NCBI GenBank assembly: GCA_964577195.1
Contig: CAZNYF010000036.1
Location: 1-19,167 of the forward strand
Length of the DNA stretch: 19,167 nucleotides
Direction: 5' to 3'
From: HyVt-560 sp964577195
Lineage (GTDB): Bacteria; Pseudomonadota; Gammaproteobacteria; UWMA-0217
Of this stretch, positions 1-6,047 are shown in pieces. The notes under the pieces were generated by a model, which did not search any database, was not told the DNA's origin, and saw only the letters and a list, made by a program, of their open reading frames with translations. Made by a program: the position numbers and the translations under genes. The number at the start of each line of letters is the position of its first letter. The first letter of the stretch is position 1.

Positions 1-59
1 CGGAGATGCATGATCCGCTGTCGCTTAATCAGGCCTACTGTGAAATAGGGGGTCTCTAA
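1..59 (+). CDS. Possible C-terminal end of an upstream gene (partial)
   Basis: One plus-strand frame is open from the window edge to a TAA at 57-59 and reads EMHDPLSLNQAYCEIGGL, which looks protein-like. It would be the tail of a gene starting outside the window and convergent with the toxin gene that ends at 87. Eighteen residues are too few to identify a family, and a chance open frame of this length is common, so this is only a possibility. Confidence 0.3.
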   Translation, partial: EMHDPLSLNQAYCEIGGL

Positions 60-86
60 GAATTGAATGCTGTTATCTGCTGTGGG

Positions 87-518
87 TCAGTTAGCAAACC
101 CCGGTAATTTCATGCCTAATAATTTTGCAGCTTGATTAAGTGATTTGTCGAATGAGAGAAAGCTAAATTCACTGACACTTTTAAAGATTCGATCTGCTGC
201 GGCGAGGTGGATGCTATCGTAACCGCGTAGAGAGAAGCCTTCGGCTAGATCTGCTGCTCGTTCGAGTAATTCTGAATCTATTCCGACTGAGCTGATTTTT
301 TCCCAATCCAAGCAAAATTGTTGCTTGATCTGTGAGTGTTCATTTGCGGTGAGGCGTTGCCCTCTTTTTGCAGTGGCAAGGGCGGCTCTTGTTTCAATGT
401 ATCCAATATCGTGGCAGATCAGGTGCTGAGCCTGACGAACCAGCTGGCGAGTTTGATCACTTTGAATTTCTTTTACATAGAGATTTACTAAGGCGGAAGT
501 ATCTAAATACAGGATCAC
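87..518 (-). CDS. vapC: PIN-domain ribonuclease toxin (VapC family)
   Basis: A 143-residue protein of normal VapC length. PIN domains are Mg-dependent RNases that, as type II toxins, cut tRNA, rRNA or mRNA when freed from the antitoxin. The acidic active-site set is visible: D6 in LDTSA, E42 in YIETRAAL, D101 in GYDSIHLAAA and D124 in FLSFDKS. The DSIHLA signature is typical of the family, and no key residue is missing, so it reads as intact. The start is GTG at 518-516. It overlaps the antitoxin stop by one base (TAGTG), which implies translational coupling in one operon with the antitoxin first. The RNA target cannot be read from sequence. Confidence 0.9.
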   Translation of the reverse strand: MILYLDTSALVNLYVKEIQSDQTRQLVRQAQHLICHDIGYIETRAALATAKRGQRLTANEHSQIKQQFCLDWEKISSVGIDSELLERAADLAEGFSLRGYDSIHLAAADRIFKSVSEFSFLSFDKSLNQAAKLLGMKLPGFAN

Positions 519-775
519 TATCGGTCTTCAAGCACGGTATCAGCCAGTGTTTTTCCTTCAATTTTGGGTAATGTATTGACGGGGTTGGAGTAGTCGGGTT
601 TACCAGTGCGCCATTGGACGCCGGGTATCGTTGGCAGGTTCTCTGGTGGAGAGATAGTTGCGTTTAAATGCGCTACAGGTTTGTTGTGAGAAGTGATTGT
701 GACTTCTTCTCCCTCGCTGACAAGTTTGAGATATTTTGAAAGGTTGTCTTTCAGGTCGCGTACAGAGGCTTGCAT
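518..775 (-). CDS. Phd/YefM-family antitoxin
   Basis: An 85-residue protein beginning MQASVRDLKDNLSKYLKLV, the typical N-terminal DNA-binding half of Phd/YefM antitoxins. GEEVTITSHNKPVAHL completes the Phd fold by about residue 38. The C-terminal 45 residues are proline-rich and polar, fitting the flexible region that wraps the toxin. Phd-type antitoxins neutralise their toxin and repress their own operon, often together with it. The stop TAG overlaps the toxin GTG by one base. No clear Shine-Dalgarno precedes the ATG (773-775). A well-formed promoter and an 11-bp inverted repeat lie just upstream. Phd partnered with a PIN toxin is a known pairing. Confidence 0.88.
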   Translation of the reverse strand: MQASVRDLKDNLSKYLKLVSEGEEVTITSHNKPVAHLNATISPPENLPTIPGVQWRTGKPDYSNPVNTLPKIEGKTLADTVLEDR

Positions 776-792
776 TGTTTTAAATTACTGCA

Positions 793-833
793 TGAATATG
801 GCCTCATAATACGAAGTAAAGTGGCCATATTCA
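793..833. promoter_or_regulatory. Inverted-repeat operator of the toxin-antitoxin operon
   Basis: TGAATATGGCC (793-803) and GGCCATATTCA (823-833) form a perfect 11-bp inverted repeat with a 19-bp spacer, 18 bp before the antitoxin start. A degenerate third half-site, AATATGGCG, follows at 838-846. One arm overlaps the predicted -35 box and the other lies at the predicted transcription start, as expected for autorepression by a Phd-type antitoxin. Confidence 0.7.
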
Positions 834-834
834 A
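806..834 (-). promoter_or_regulatory. Sigma-70-type promoter of the toxin-antitoxin operon
   Basis: On the minus strand, -35 TTGAAT (834-829) is followed after exactly 17 bp by -10 TATTAT (811-806). The predicted start is near 799, giving a leader of about 24 nt before the antitoxin ATG. The inverted repeat brackets this promoter. Confidence 0.7.
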
Positions 835-1029
835 GAAAATATGGCGCTACAAATGGTTTTGGACAGTTCGCAGGCCGTCATTCGTGATCAATCTAGCCGG
901 TTCAAAGCTTTTATCAGTGCGACGCTTCCACGTCATGAATAAGGCCTTTAGACCATGCTGTTATCTGTTTGTTATTCTACGGTATCAGAATGGCAGGGTT
1001 TGCTATCTATCTCATGATCTGACTCACTA

Positions 1030-1060
1030 AATCGCCGAGTTGGACTACAACCCGGCGATT
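1030..1060 (-). terminator. Terminator-like hairpin after the secreted-protein gene
   Basis: Two 13-base arms (1030-1042 and 1048-1060) pair with one mismatch around a 5-base loop. The stem is GC-rich in its middle (CGCCG/CGGCG). It lies 15 bases past the minus-strand stop at 1076. The trailing U tract is poor in both directions (AUUUAG on the minus strand), so efficiency is uncertain. Confidence 0.45.
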
Positions 1061-1075
1061 ATTGTCACTTCAAAC

Positions 1076-1819
1076 TTACTGGTTAACCTTTCCCGGCAAG
1101 CTGAGATCTCCTGATGCGATATCCATGACATCCACCACACAGAGCAAAGGCGCATGAACACTTTGGTTTACGCGTAAGCCTGCTGTTACACCATCAAAGG
1201 TCGTTGCTTTGATGCTGTCTATGTCATCAAAAGGTACGCGTACTTCCACGGTTTCTGAATCAAAAGTCGGATGCCAGCCGGGGCTGTCGAGCAGTATTGG
1301 TAGTCCTGGCCATGTTTTGGGGAGCCTGGGTTTGGTGCCTTCGGGGATATCAACTACACCCAATACGCCTTTACCACATTGTTCGTTTGGCTGAAGCACA
1401 ACCCAGTGGCTGTGCCAGACATTACCATCATTACCGGTGTTTCCATCTCTGTTTTCATCGTACAGCGGGGTGTCATCAAAATCAGGGTGAGAGGTGACGG
1501 CGAGTGCGAGGATGCCAGCTTTTTTCTCGAATCCGACTTCGTAGCTGTCTATCGACGTTGGCCACACATAAGAAAAAACATCACTGCCTGCGAGCTGCCC
1601 GGTTGCGGTTGGCCTGCTGCTTCCGGCCTTGCCTGAAACGGCCATGTGAAAGGTTGCGACATTACCCTCGGTGGTGATTTTTGCATGGATAATATCGAAA
1701 GGTGCTAATGCCGCTTTGGTTTTAGGTGCCTGAATGCCACCTGAGCTGTGGTCGTGAGCGTAGGCAGGAAGCGATATGGCGGCTGCGAGTAAAGATGATA
1801 CGAATATTGATTTTGACAT
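1076..1819 (-). CDS. Secreted protein of unknown function, mature N-terminus probably His-Asp-His
   Basis: A 247-residue protein that I do not recognise. Residues 1-21 form a Sec signal peptide (basic start, hydrophobic core LLAAAISL, AYA cleavage site), so the product is probably periplasmic or extracellular. Cleavage after A21 would expose HDHSSGG. Other visible features are DENRDG at 121-126, which resembles a calcium loop (DxNxDG); WHSHW at 135-139; and only two mature cysteines, C148 and C227, which could form a disulfide. A good ribosome site (AAAGGAG, 7 bases before the ATG) sits at the end of the upstream thioredoxin-fold gene, and its stop overlaps this ATG by one base (TAATG). Translation is therefore coupled. 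Metal binding is inferred from the His-rich N-terminus only. Confidence 0.8.
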   Translation of the reverse strand: MSKSIFVSSLLAAAISLPAYAHDHSSGGIQAPKTKAALAPFDIIHAKITTEGNVATFHMAVSGKAGSSRPTATGQLAGSDVFSYVWPTSIDSYEVGFEKKAGILALAVTSHPDFDDTPLYDENRDGNTGNDGNVWHSHWVVLQPNEQCGKGVLGVVDIPEGTKPRLPKTWPGLPILLDSPGWHPTFDSETVEVRVPFDDIDSIKATTFDGVTAGLRVNQSVHAPLLCVVDVMDIASGDLSLPGKVNQ

Positions 1820-2061
1820 TATGCTGCTCCTTTGAGGTCTTCGATGGATGCACCAAAATTAATATGGAAAGCATTTCCATCGAGTAGCAGGGCGGGGACG
1901 GATTTGATCCCGGCTTGTTCTGCGGCTGCGATCTGGTTTTTGTTTTCTCCCAAATGGATGACTTGAATATCGAAGCGGTTTTTATCCAGTGCTTCAAGGA
2001 CTTGCTGTTCTGCGCTAATGCAGACGGGGCAACCGGCATGGTAAAAAATGGCTGTGTTCAT
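1819..2061 (-). CDS. Small thioredoxin-fold (glutaredoxin-like) protein with a CPVC site
   Basis: An 80-residue thiol-disulfide protein. It begins with strand NTAIFYHAG leading into C11-P-V-C14, the redox motif at the start of helix 1. The thioredoxin-fold cis-proline follows as P56 in KSVPALLLDG. The length fits a minimal glutaredoxin/thioredoxin fold, and there is no signal peptide, so it should act in the cytoplasm. It is the first gene of a two-gene minus-strand unit and overlaps the secreted-protein gene by one base. It has its own promoter and an operator shared with the divergent marR gene. Its electron donor and substrate are unknown; the cysteine-bearing MarR protein next door is an attractive inferred partner. 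Confidence 0.85.
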   Translation of the reverse strand: MNTAIFYHAGCPVCISAEQQVLEALDKNRFDIQVIHLGENKNQIAAAEQAGIKSVPALLLDGNAFHINFGASIEDLKGAA

Positions 2062-2086
2062 AATAAATTCTCGTTGGTTAACAAAT

Positions 2087-2103
2087 AGTATCGACTCGAT
2101 ACT
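2087..2103. promoter_or_regulatory. Operator site A, perfect 17-bp palindrome
   Basis: AGTATCGACTCGATACT is a perfect palindrome with 8-bp arms and a one-base centre. It lies at the predicted transcription start of the minus-strand thioredoxin-like gene, where a bound MarR dimer would block transcription. Confidence 0.75.
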
Positions 2104-2109
2104 TATATA

Positions 2110-2138
2110 AAGTTAGCAGCCATACTTCGTCTTGTCAA
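2110..2138 (-). promoter_or_regulatory. Promoter of the thioredoxin-like/secreted protein operon
   Basis: A perfect -35 TTGACA (2138-2133 on the minus strand), a 17-bp spacer and -10 TAACTT (2115-2110). The predicted start, near 2103, lies at the edge of operator A. The -10 is weak, and a nearby TATATA is an alternative. Confidence 0.55.
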
Positions 2139-2160
2139 ACTGGTATTTAGTCGATACTAT
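2132..2160 (+). promoter_or_regulatory. Promoter of marR
   Basis: -35 TTGTCA (2132-2137), a 17-bp spacer and -10 TACTAT (2155-2160). The -35 box overlaps that of the divergent promoter. The predicted start falls at about 2167, which is the GTG start codon of marR. Operator B lies inside this promoter. Confidence 0.5.
2142..2158. promoter_or_regulatory. Operator site B, second copy of the MarR site
   Basis: Read on the minus strand this is AGTATCGACTAAATACC. It matches site A at 14 of 17 positions, including the first ten. It sits between the predicted -35 and -10 of marR. The centres of the two sites are 55 bp apart. Confidence 0.7.
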
Positions 2161-2166
2161 AAAGCT

Positions 2167-2742
2167 GTGAACTCCAACCTTATTTATGACTATGTTGAGC
2201 GACTGAGCGAATTGCTCAGGGTCGATGCACGCCAGGCGGGGGCGGCGCATGGCTTGTTGCCGGTGCAGTTGGAGGCGTTGCATTATTTGTCTATTTGTAA
2301 CCGTTATTCCGATACGCCAATGGCGGTGACTGAATATTTGGGGCAAACAAAGGGGACGGTTTCCCAAACGCTGAAAGTGCTGGAAAAGAAGGCGCTGATC
2401 TCTAAAAATCCGGATAAAAATGACAAGCGCGTTGCGCATTTAAAAGTTTCTGCAAAAGGAAAGTGGCTGCTAAGCCAGTCCATTCCCACGCCGATGTTTA
2501 TTAAAGCTTGTGAGGATTTAAGTGCTGATGCTCAGTCACAAATCGAGGCTTCGTTGAGCCAGTTGTTAACGGCGGTATTGCAAGCCAATAGCCTCAAGTC
2601 TTTTGGTGTTTGTCGTTCTTGCCGATATAACAGCAAGACCGAAGCGGGTGGTTTCTTTTGTAATCTGGTTCAGCAACCGCTTTCGGGTAATGATGTGCAG
2701 CTTATCTGTAGAGAGCATGAGCTTGAGTATCTTGAGGGCTAA
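2167..2742 (+). CDS. MarR-family regulator with a four-cysteine C-terminal tail
   Basis: A 191-residue winged-helix repressor, longer than the usual MarR length of about 140-150. The helix-turn-helix is visible around residues 50-78 (MAVTEYLGQTKGTVSQTLK), followed by the wing (NPDKNDKRVAHLKVS). The extra C-terminus carries C149-x2-C152, C165, C181 and H184, a pattern suited to binding zinc or to redox switching. MarR proteins bind palindromes as dimers, and two matching sites lie in the divergent promoter region, so autoregulation and control of the thioredoxin-like gene are likely. The only plausible start is GTG at 2167. No in-frame ATG or GTG lies upstream before a stop, and there is no Shine-Dalgarno, so the message may be leaderless. 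Confidence 0.87.
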   Translation: MNSNLIYDYVERLSELLRVDARQAGAAHGLLPVQLEALHYLSICNRYSDTPMAVTEYLGQTKGTVSQTLKVLEKKALISKNPDKNDKRVAHLKVSAKGKWLLSQSIPTPMFIKACEDLSADAQSQIEASLSQLLTAVLQANSLKSFGVCRSCRYNSKTEAGGFFCNLVQQPLSGNDVQLICREHELEYLEG

Positions 2743-2745
2743 CGC

Positions 2746-3471
2746 ATGACATTTGATTTTGAAGAGTTGGATTATCAAAAGACGCCGCTGGGTGAGATTA
2801 GCTTGCGTCGCCGAGCGGAACCAAGGCTTGCGGGGAAAATTATTTATGAGGTAAAGCTCGGGGATGAGTTTCTCATGTCGAGCTTGTTTACTGAGTCTGA
2901 AATTCAGTTGGCAAAACTGGGGCTGGCTGCTGTCGAAGGTGCTGAGCTTGATGTGATTGTTGGCGGCTTGGGTCTGGGCTACACCGCTGTTGCTGCGCTC
3001 GAAGATTCGCGGCTAAAATCATTGCTAGTGATTGATGTCATGGAGCCGGTTATTGACTGGCATCGCCGGGGCTTGGTGCCGCTGGGCGAGCAGCTGACTT
3101 CTGATTCGCGGTGCAATTTTTTGCTTGCTGATTTCTTTGCGTTGGCATCGGCTGAGACGGGTGGTTTTTTCAAAGCGGAGCCAGAGCGGCTGGTGGATGC
3201 GGTGCTTTTGGATATTGATCATTCGCCCAGTCATTGGCTCATTCCGGGCAATAGCAGTTTTTATTCTCAGGATAGTCTCAAGCAGGTTGCGCGGAAAATT
3301 CACCCCGGTGGTGTGTTTGCGTTGTGGTCGAACGATCCACCTGATGATGATGTTATACAGCTATTAAATTCGGTATTTGAGTCTGCGGTAGCGCATGTTG
3401 TAAGTTTTCCGAATCCTTATCAGGGTGGTGAGTCATCCTGTACGGTTTATGTTGCGCAAGTTCGGCGATAG
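2746..3471 (+). CDS. Spermidine-synthase-like SAM-dependent methyltransferase-fold protein
   Basis: A 241-residue Rossmann-fold protein of the spermidine synthase/SpeE-like group. The nucleotide-binding motif is VIVGGLGLGYTA at about 70-81, the acidic post-motif is VIDVMEPVIDWH at 95-106, and DAVLLDIDHSP sits near 151-161. Proteins of this kind bind SAM or decarboxylated SAM. The typical polyamine-binding residues are not clear here, so methyl or aminopropyl transfer to an unknown acceptor is all that can be said. The ATG is 3 bases after the marR stop, with GAGGG as ribosome site inside the marR end, so it is co-transcribed and probably coupled with marR. No terminator is obvious between it and the convergent bioA. 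Confidence 0.8.
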   Translation: MTFDFEELDYQKTPLGEISLRRRAEPRLAGKIIYEVKLGDEFLMSSLFTESEIQLAKLGLAAVEGAELDVIVGGLGLGYTAVAALEDSRLKSLLVIDVMEPVIDWHRRGLVPLGEQLTSDSRCNFLLADFFALASAETGGFFKAEPERLVDAVLLDIDHSPSHWLIPGNSSFYSQDSLKQVARKIHPGGVFALWSNDPPDDDVIQLLNSVFESAVAHVVSFPNPYQGGESSCTVYVAQVRR

Positions 3472-3538
3472 GTCGAGATGAAACTAGATTCAGTTTTAGC
3501 CTGTCTGGGGTGGTCGACAGATAACTGCTGTGGATATT

Positions 3539-4822
3539 CTAGTAGCTCCTTGCTAAAACAGAATAAATCGTCTGGGTAATGCGATTTAACTGCTCACTGC
3601 TAATGATGTAGGGCGGCATGGCATAAACCAGATTTGAGAACGGCCGTAGCCAGATTCCCGCATCTACAAATTGATTCTGAAGATCGTTATCGACAATTGG
3701 CTGGTGTAATTCTACAACGCCAATGCTGCCTTTAACTCGCACATCTTTCACATGGGGTAAATCTCGGCAGGGTTCCAGTTCTTGTGCGAGTTGCTGCTCA
3801 ATGTTGGCGATGGTGCTTTTCCACGGTTGGCTGAGAAGCAAATCAATGCTGGCATTGGCGACAGCGCAGGCTAGCGGGTTACCCATATAAGTTGGGCCGT
3901 GCATTAGCGCGCCTGATTGACTTGCTGATATTCCCGCTGCGACTTTTGCCGTGGTCAGTGTTGCGCCGAGTGTCATGTAGCCACCGGTGAGGGTTTTTCC
4001 TACACATAAAATATCCGCTACAACATCCGCTTGTTCGGCGGCAAAGAGAGTGCCAGTGCGTCCAAAACCAGTGGCAATTTCATCCAGAATAAGCAGCACA
4101 TTGTATTGTTTGCAAAGTGTTTCGACGGCTTTTAAATAGCTGGCACGGTAGATTCGCATACCGCCTGCATTTTGTACGATGGGTTCTAGAATGACAGCGG
4201 CGATTGAGTCCTGATTTTTTTCAAGCAGTTGTGAAAACTGCTCGATATCATCTTCATTTTCCGGGTGATCGCCTTGATGCGGCGCAGGTGCAAAATAGTG
4301 TTGAGGCAGCATCTTTGAAAAAAGTGAATGCATCCCGTTAACCGGATCGCAGACTGACATCGCGCCAAAAGTATCGCCGTGATAGCCATTTTTTACAGTG
4401 AGAAATTTCTGTTTTTCAGGTTTCCCAATGCCAGCCTGATATTGGATTGCCATTTTTAGCGCAACTTCAACGGCAACGGATCCAGAGTCCGTTAAAAACA
4501 CTTTATCCAGTGGTGGCGGAGTGATGTCTATGAGCTTTTTAACCAGCGCGATTGCCGGTTCGTGGGTAAGTCCTCCGAACATGACATGCGCAAATTTTTC
4601 GGTCTGTTCGATCAGCGCTTTATTCAAGACAGGATGGTTATACCCATGAATAACAGACCACCACGAGGCCATGCCGTCGATCAGTCGGCGACCATCAGCC
4701 AGTATGATTTCTACACCTTCTGCCCCAATAACCGGCAAGCTGTTATTTTTTCCGGGAAGTGGGGCATAGGGATGCCAAATGTGTTCACGGTCAAAATTCA
4801 GAAGTTGATTTATTTTGTCCAA
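3539..4822 (-). CDS. bioA: Adenosylmethionine-8-amino-7-oxononanoate aminotransferase
   Basis: BioA moves an amino group from SAM to KAPA to give DAPA, the third step of biotin ring assembly. It is a PLP enzyme of the cytoplasm. The 427-residue length is normal. Clear family blocks are HIWHPYAPL (14-22), DGMASWWSVIHGYNHP (49-64), NGYHGDTFGAMSVCDP (145-160), LDEIATGFGRTG (246-257), the PLP lysine K276 in VGKTLTGG, and MHGPTYMGNPLACAVA. The start is TTG (4822-4820): no ATG, GTG or TTG lies between it and the upstream in-frame stop, and AGGGA sits 6 bases before it. It follows the glycosyltransferase gene by 49 bp on the same strand. No other bio genes are in the window, and no BirA-type operator was recognised. 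Confidence 0.96.
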   Translation of the reverse strand: MDKINQLLNFDREHIWHPYAPLPGKNNSLPVIGAEGVEIILADGRRLIDGMASWWSVIHGYNHPVLNKALIEQTEKFAHVMFGGLTHEPAIALVKKLIDITPPPLDKVFLTDSGSVAVEVALKMAIQYQAGIGKPEKQKFLTVKNGYHGDTFGAMSVCDPVNGMHSLFSKMLPQHYFAPAPHQGDHPENEDDIEQFSQLLEKNQDSIAAVILEPIVQNAGGMRIYRASYLKAVETLCKQYNVLLILDEIATGFGRTGTLFAAEQADVVADILCVGKTLTGGYMTLGATLTTAKVAAGISASQSGALMHGPTYMGNPLACAVANASIDLLLSQPWKSTIANIEQQLAQELEPCRDLPHVKDVRVKGSIGVVELHQPIVDNDLQNQFVDAGIWLRPFSNLVYAMPPYIISSEQLNRITQTIYSVLARSY

Positions 4823-4871
4823 ACGGGGTTCCCTGAGTTTTTTATATTGGTGCTTTTAAAAAGCTAAAGAT

Positions 4872-5930
4872 TTATCTTAAAATTTTCTTAAAGTACTGGC
4901 CGGCCAGTAATTCTTGATACGTTCGAAAATATTGCATTGCCAGTGTTTCTGGAAAATATTTTTTTGCACAGCGCTGTGCTTCGAGTCTTAATTGTTCTCT
5001 GAGTTCCGGGTTGTTATAAAGCCGCTCGATACTTTTAATGAGTTGCTCCGGGTTACTTTTGTCGACTAGTAATCCGTTGACTTCATCTTGAATAAATTCT
5101 GCATTAAACGAAGTGTCCGTGGCAATGATTGCTACGCCTTGTTCCATAGCGTCGATCAGTGGTGGTTTGATACTAGGTTTTGTTTCAGGAGAAATAAAAA
5201 TATCAAAGCAATTGAGATAGTCACCGATATTTCGTTTTGATCCATACACATCGATGTAGTTTATGCCTTGGGTTGCGGCGCCCAGTTTAAGCTTCTTTTT
5301 ATCACTGCCAATAAAAATAAATTTTAGTTTTGGGTTTTTTCTTGCGAGTTGATGGGCAGTTTCTAACAGATTCTTATCATCTGAATCTTCATCACTGCTA
5401 GCGCAAATATGACCAATGACAAAATGATTAGCATATTTTTCTTTTAAACCGCGAAATTCTTCTGTGATTTTAAAATGCGCAGACATCGGCGGGATGACTT
5501 TTACATTTAGACGAGGGTCGTAGCTTAAAAGTGTTTGTTCAATCTTTCGTGATGTTGCAATGACAAGCTGGATTCGGTTAAATATTTTACGTGCTACAGG
5601 GTGGCTGTCGGGGCGGCTAAAATGTCGCGAGGTCAGCGTAAAAGGTTTGCCGTAGCGTTTATGGGCGGCGTAAGCCAGCACTGCTGCATTTATTTCGTGG
5701 GCATGGACAATATCGCAATCCTTGCATTGTGAAGCATTGAGGATGATAGGGCTGCGGATCACTCGGATTTCAATCGTGTCGAGATCAGCAAGGCGCGTCA
5801 GTAATGGCGAGTTGGGTCTGAGTAGTAGTGTTTGCTCTACTGGCTTTTCAGCTAGCGCGCGGATAAGGAGTTCGGTTTGCCTTTCAGCTCCGTTGAATTC
5901 CTTGGCAAGATTGATATGACAAATTTTCAT
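4872..5930 (-). CDS. Glycosyltransferase, GT-B fold, family-4-like
   Basis: A 352-residue enzyme likely to add a sugar from a nucleotide donor to a surface glycan such as LPS core. The N-terminal half begins MKICHINLAKEFNGAERQTE, with the glycine/acidic acceptor-side loop, and continues with DIVHAHEINAAVLAYAAH. The C-terminal half shows VIGHICASSD, a donor-side lysine K186, FIFIGSD and DIFISPE. The usual EX7E motif is degenerate: at the expected positions lie P252 and D260, with a glutamate displaced to 249. There is no signal peptide or membrane segment, so it is probably cytoplasmic or peripheral. By eye the gene is more AT-rich than its neighbours. It lies between folD and bioA on the same strand with no functional link to either. 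The acceptor is unknown. Confidence 0.85.
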   Translation of the reverse strand: MKICHINLAKEFNGAERQTELLIRALAEKPVEQTLLLRPNSPLLTRLADLDTIEIRVIRSPIILNASQCKDCDIVHAHEINAAVLAYAAHKRYGKPFTLTSRHFSRPDSHPVARKIFNRIQLVIATSRKIEQTLLSYDPRLNVKVIPPMSAHFKITEEFRGLKEKYANHFVIGHICASSDEDSDDKNLLETAHQLARKNPKLKFIFIGSDKKKLKLGAATQGINYIDVYGSKRNIGDYLNCFDIFISPETKPSIKPPLIDAMEQGVAIIATDTSFNAEFIQDEVNGLLVDKSNPEQLIKSIERLYNNPELREQLRLEAQRCAKKYFPETLAMQYFRTYQELLAGQYFKKILR

Positions 5931-6047
5931 TGTTATTCATGTTTCAATCTCCCCGATTCCTGAATGACCTTGCTGTGGATTAAGTATCTTTTTCAGATCT
6001 TAATTCTCGTAATAGCGGGTCTAAGCTTAATTCATTGGCAGTAACAA

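Larger units (their letters stand above)
776..1029. other. Intergenic region upstream of the antitoxin
   Basis: The first 60 bases hold the promoter and operator described separately. From about 850 to 1029 I see no convincing gene, RNA or repeat. A plus-strand frame of 86 codons crosses the region (770-1030) but has no ribosome binding site and a composition unlike a real protein. A 13-base word, ATGCTGTTATCTG, at 955-967 also occurs at 67-79 on the other side of the toxin-antitoxin pair. Confidence 0.5.

Noticed and set aside
770..1030. 86-codon plus-strand open frame opposite the antitoxin promoter
   Set aside because: It has no ribosome site, odd composition rich in Arg, Trp and Cys, and it overlaps the promoter and operator of the toxin-antitoxin operon.
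3472..3538. Possible bidirectional terminator between the convergent methyltransferase and bioA
   Set aside because: Only 5-bp stems (CTGTC/GACAG) with a long loop and no U tract.
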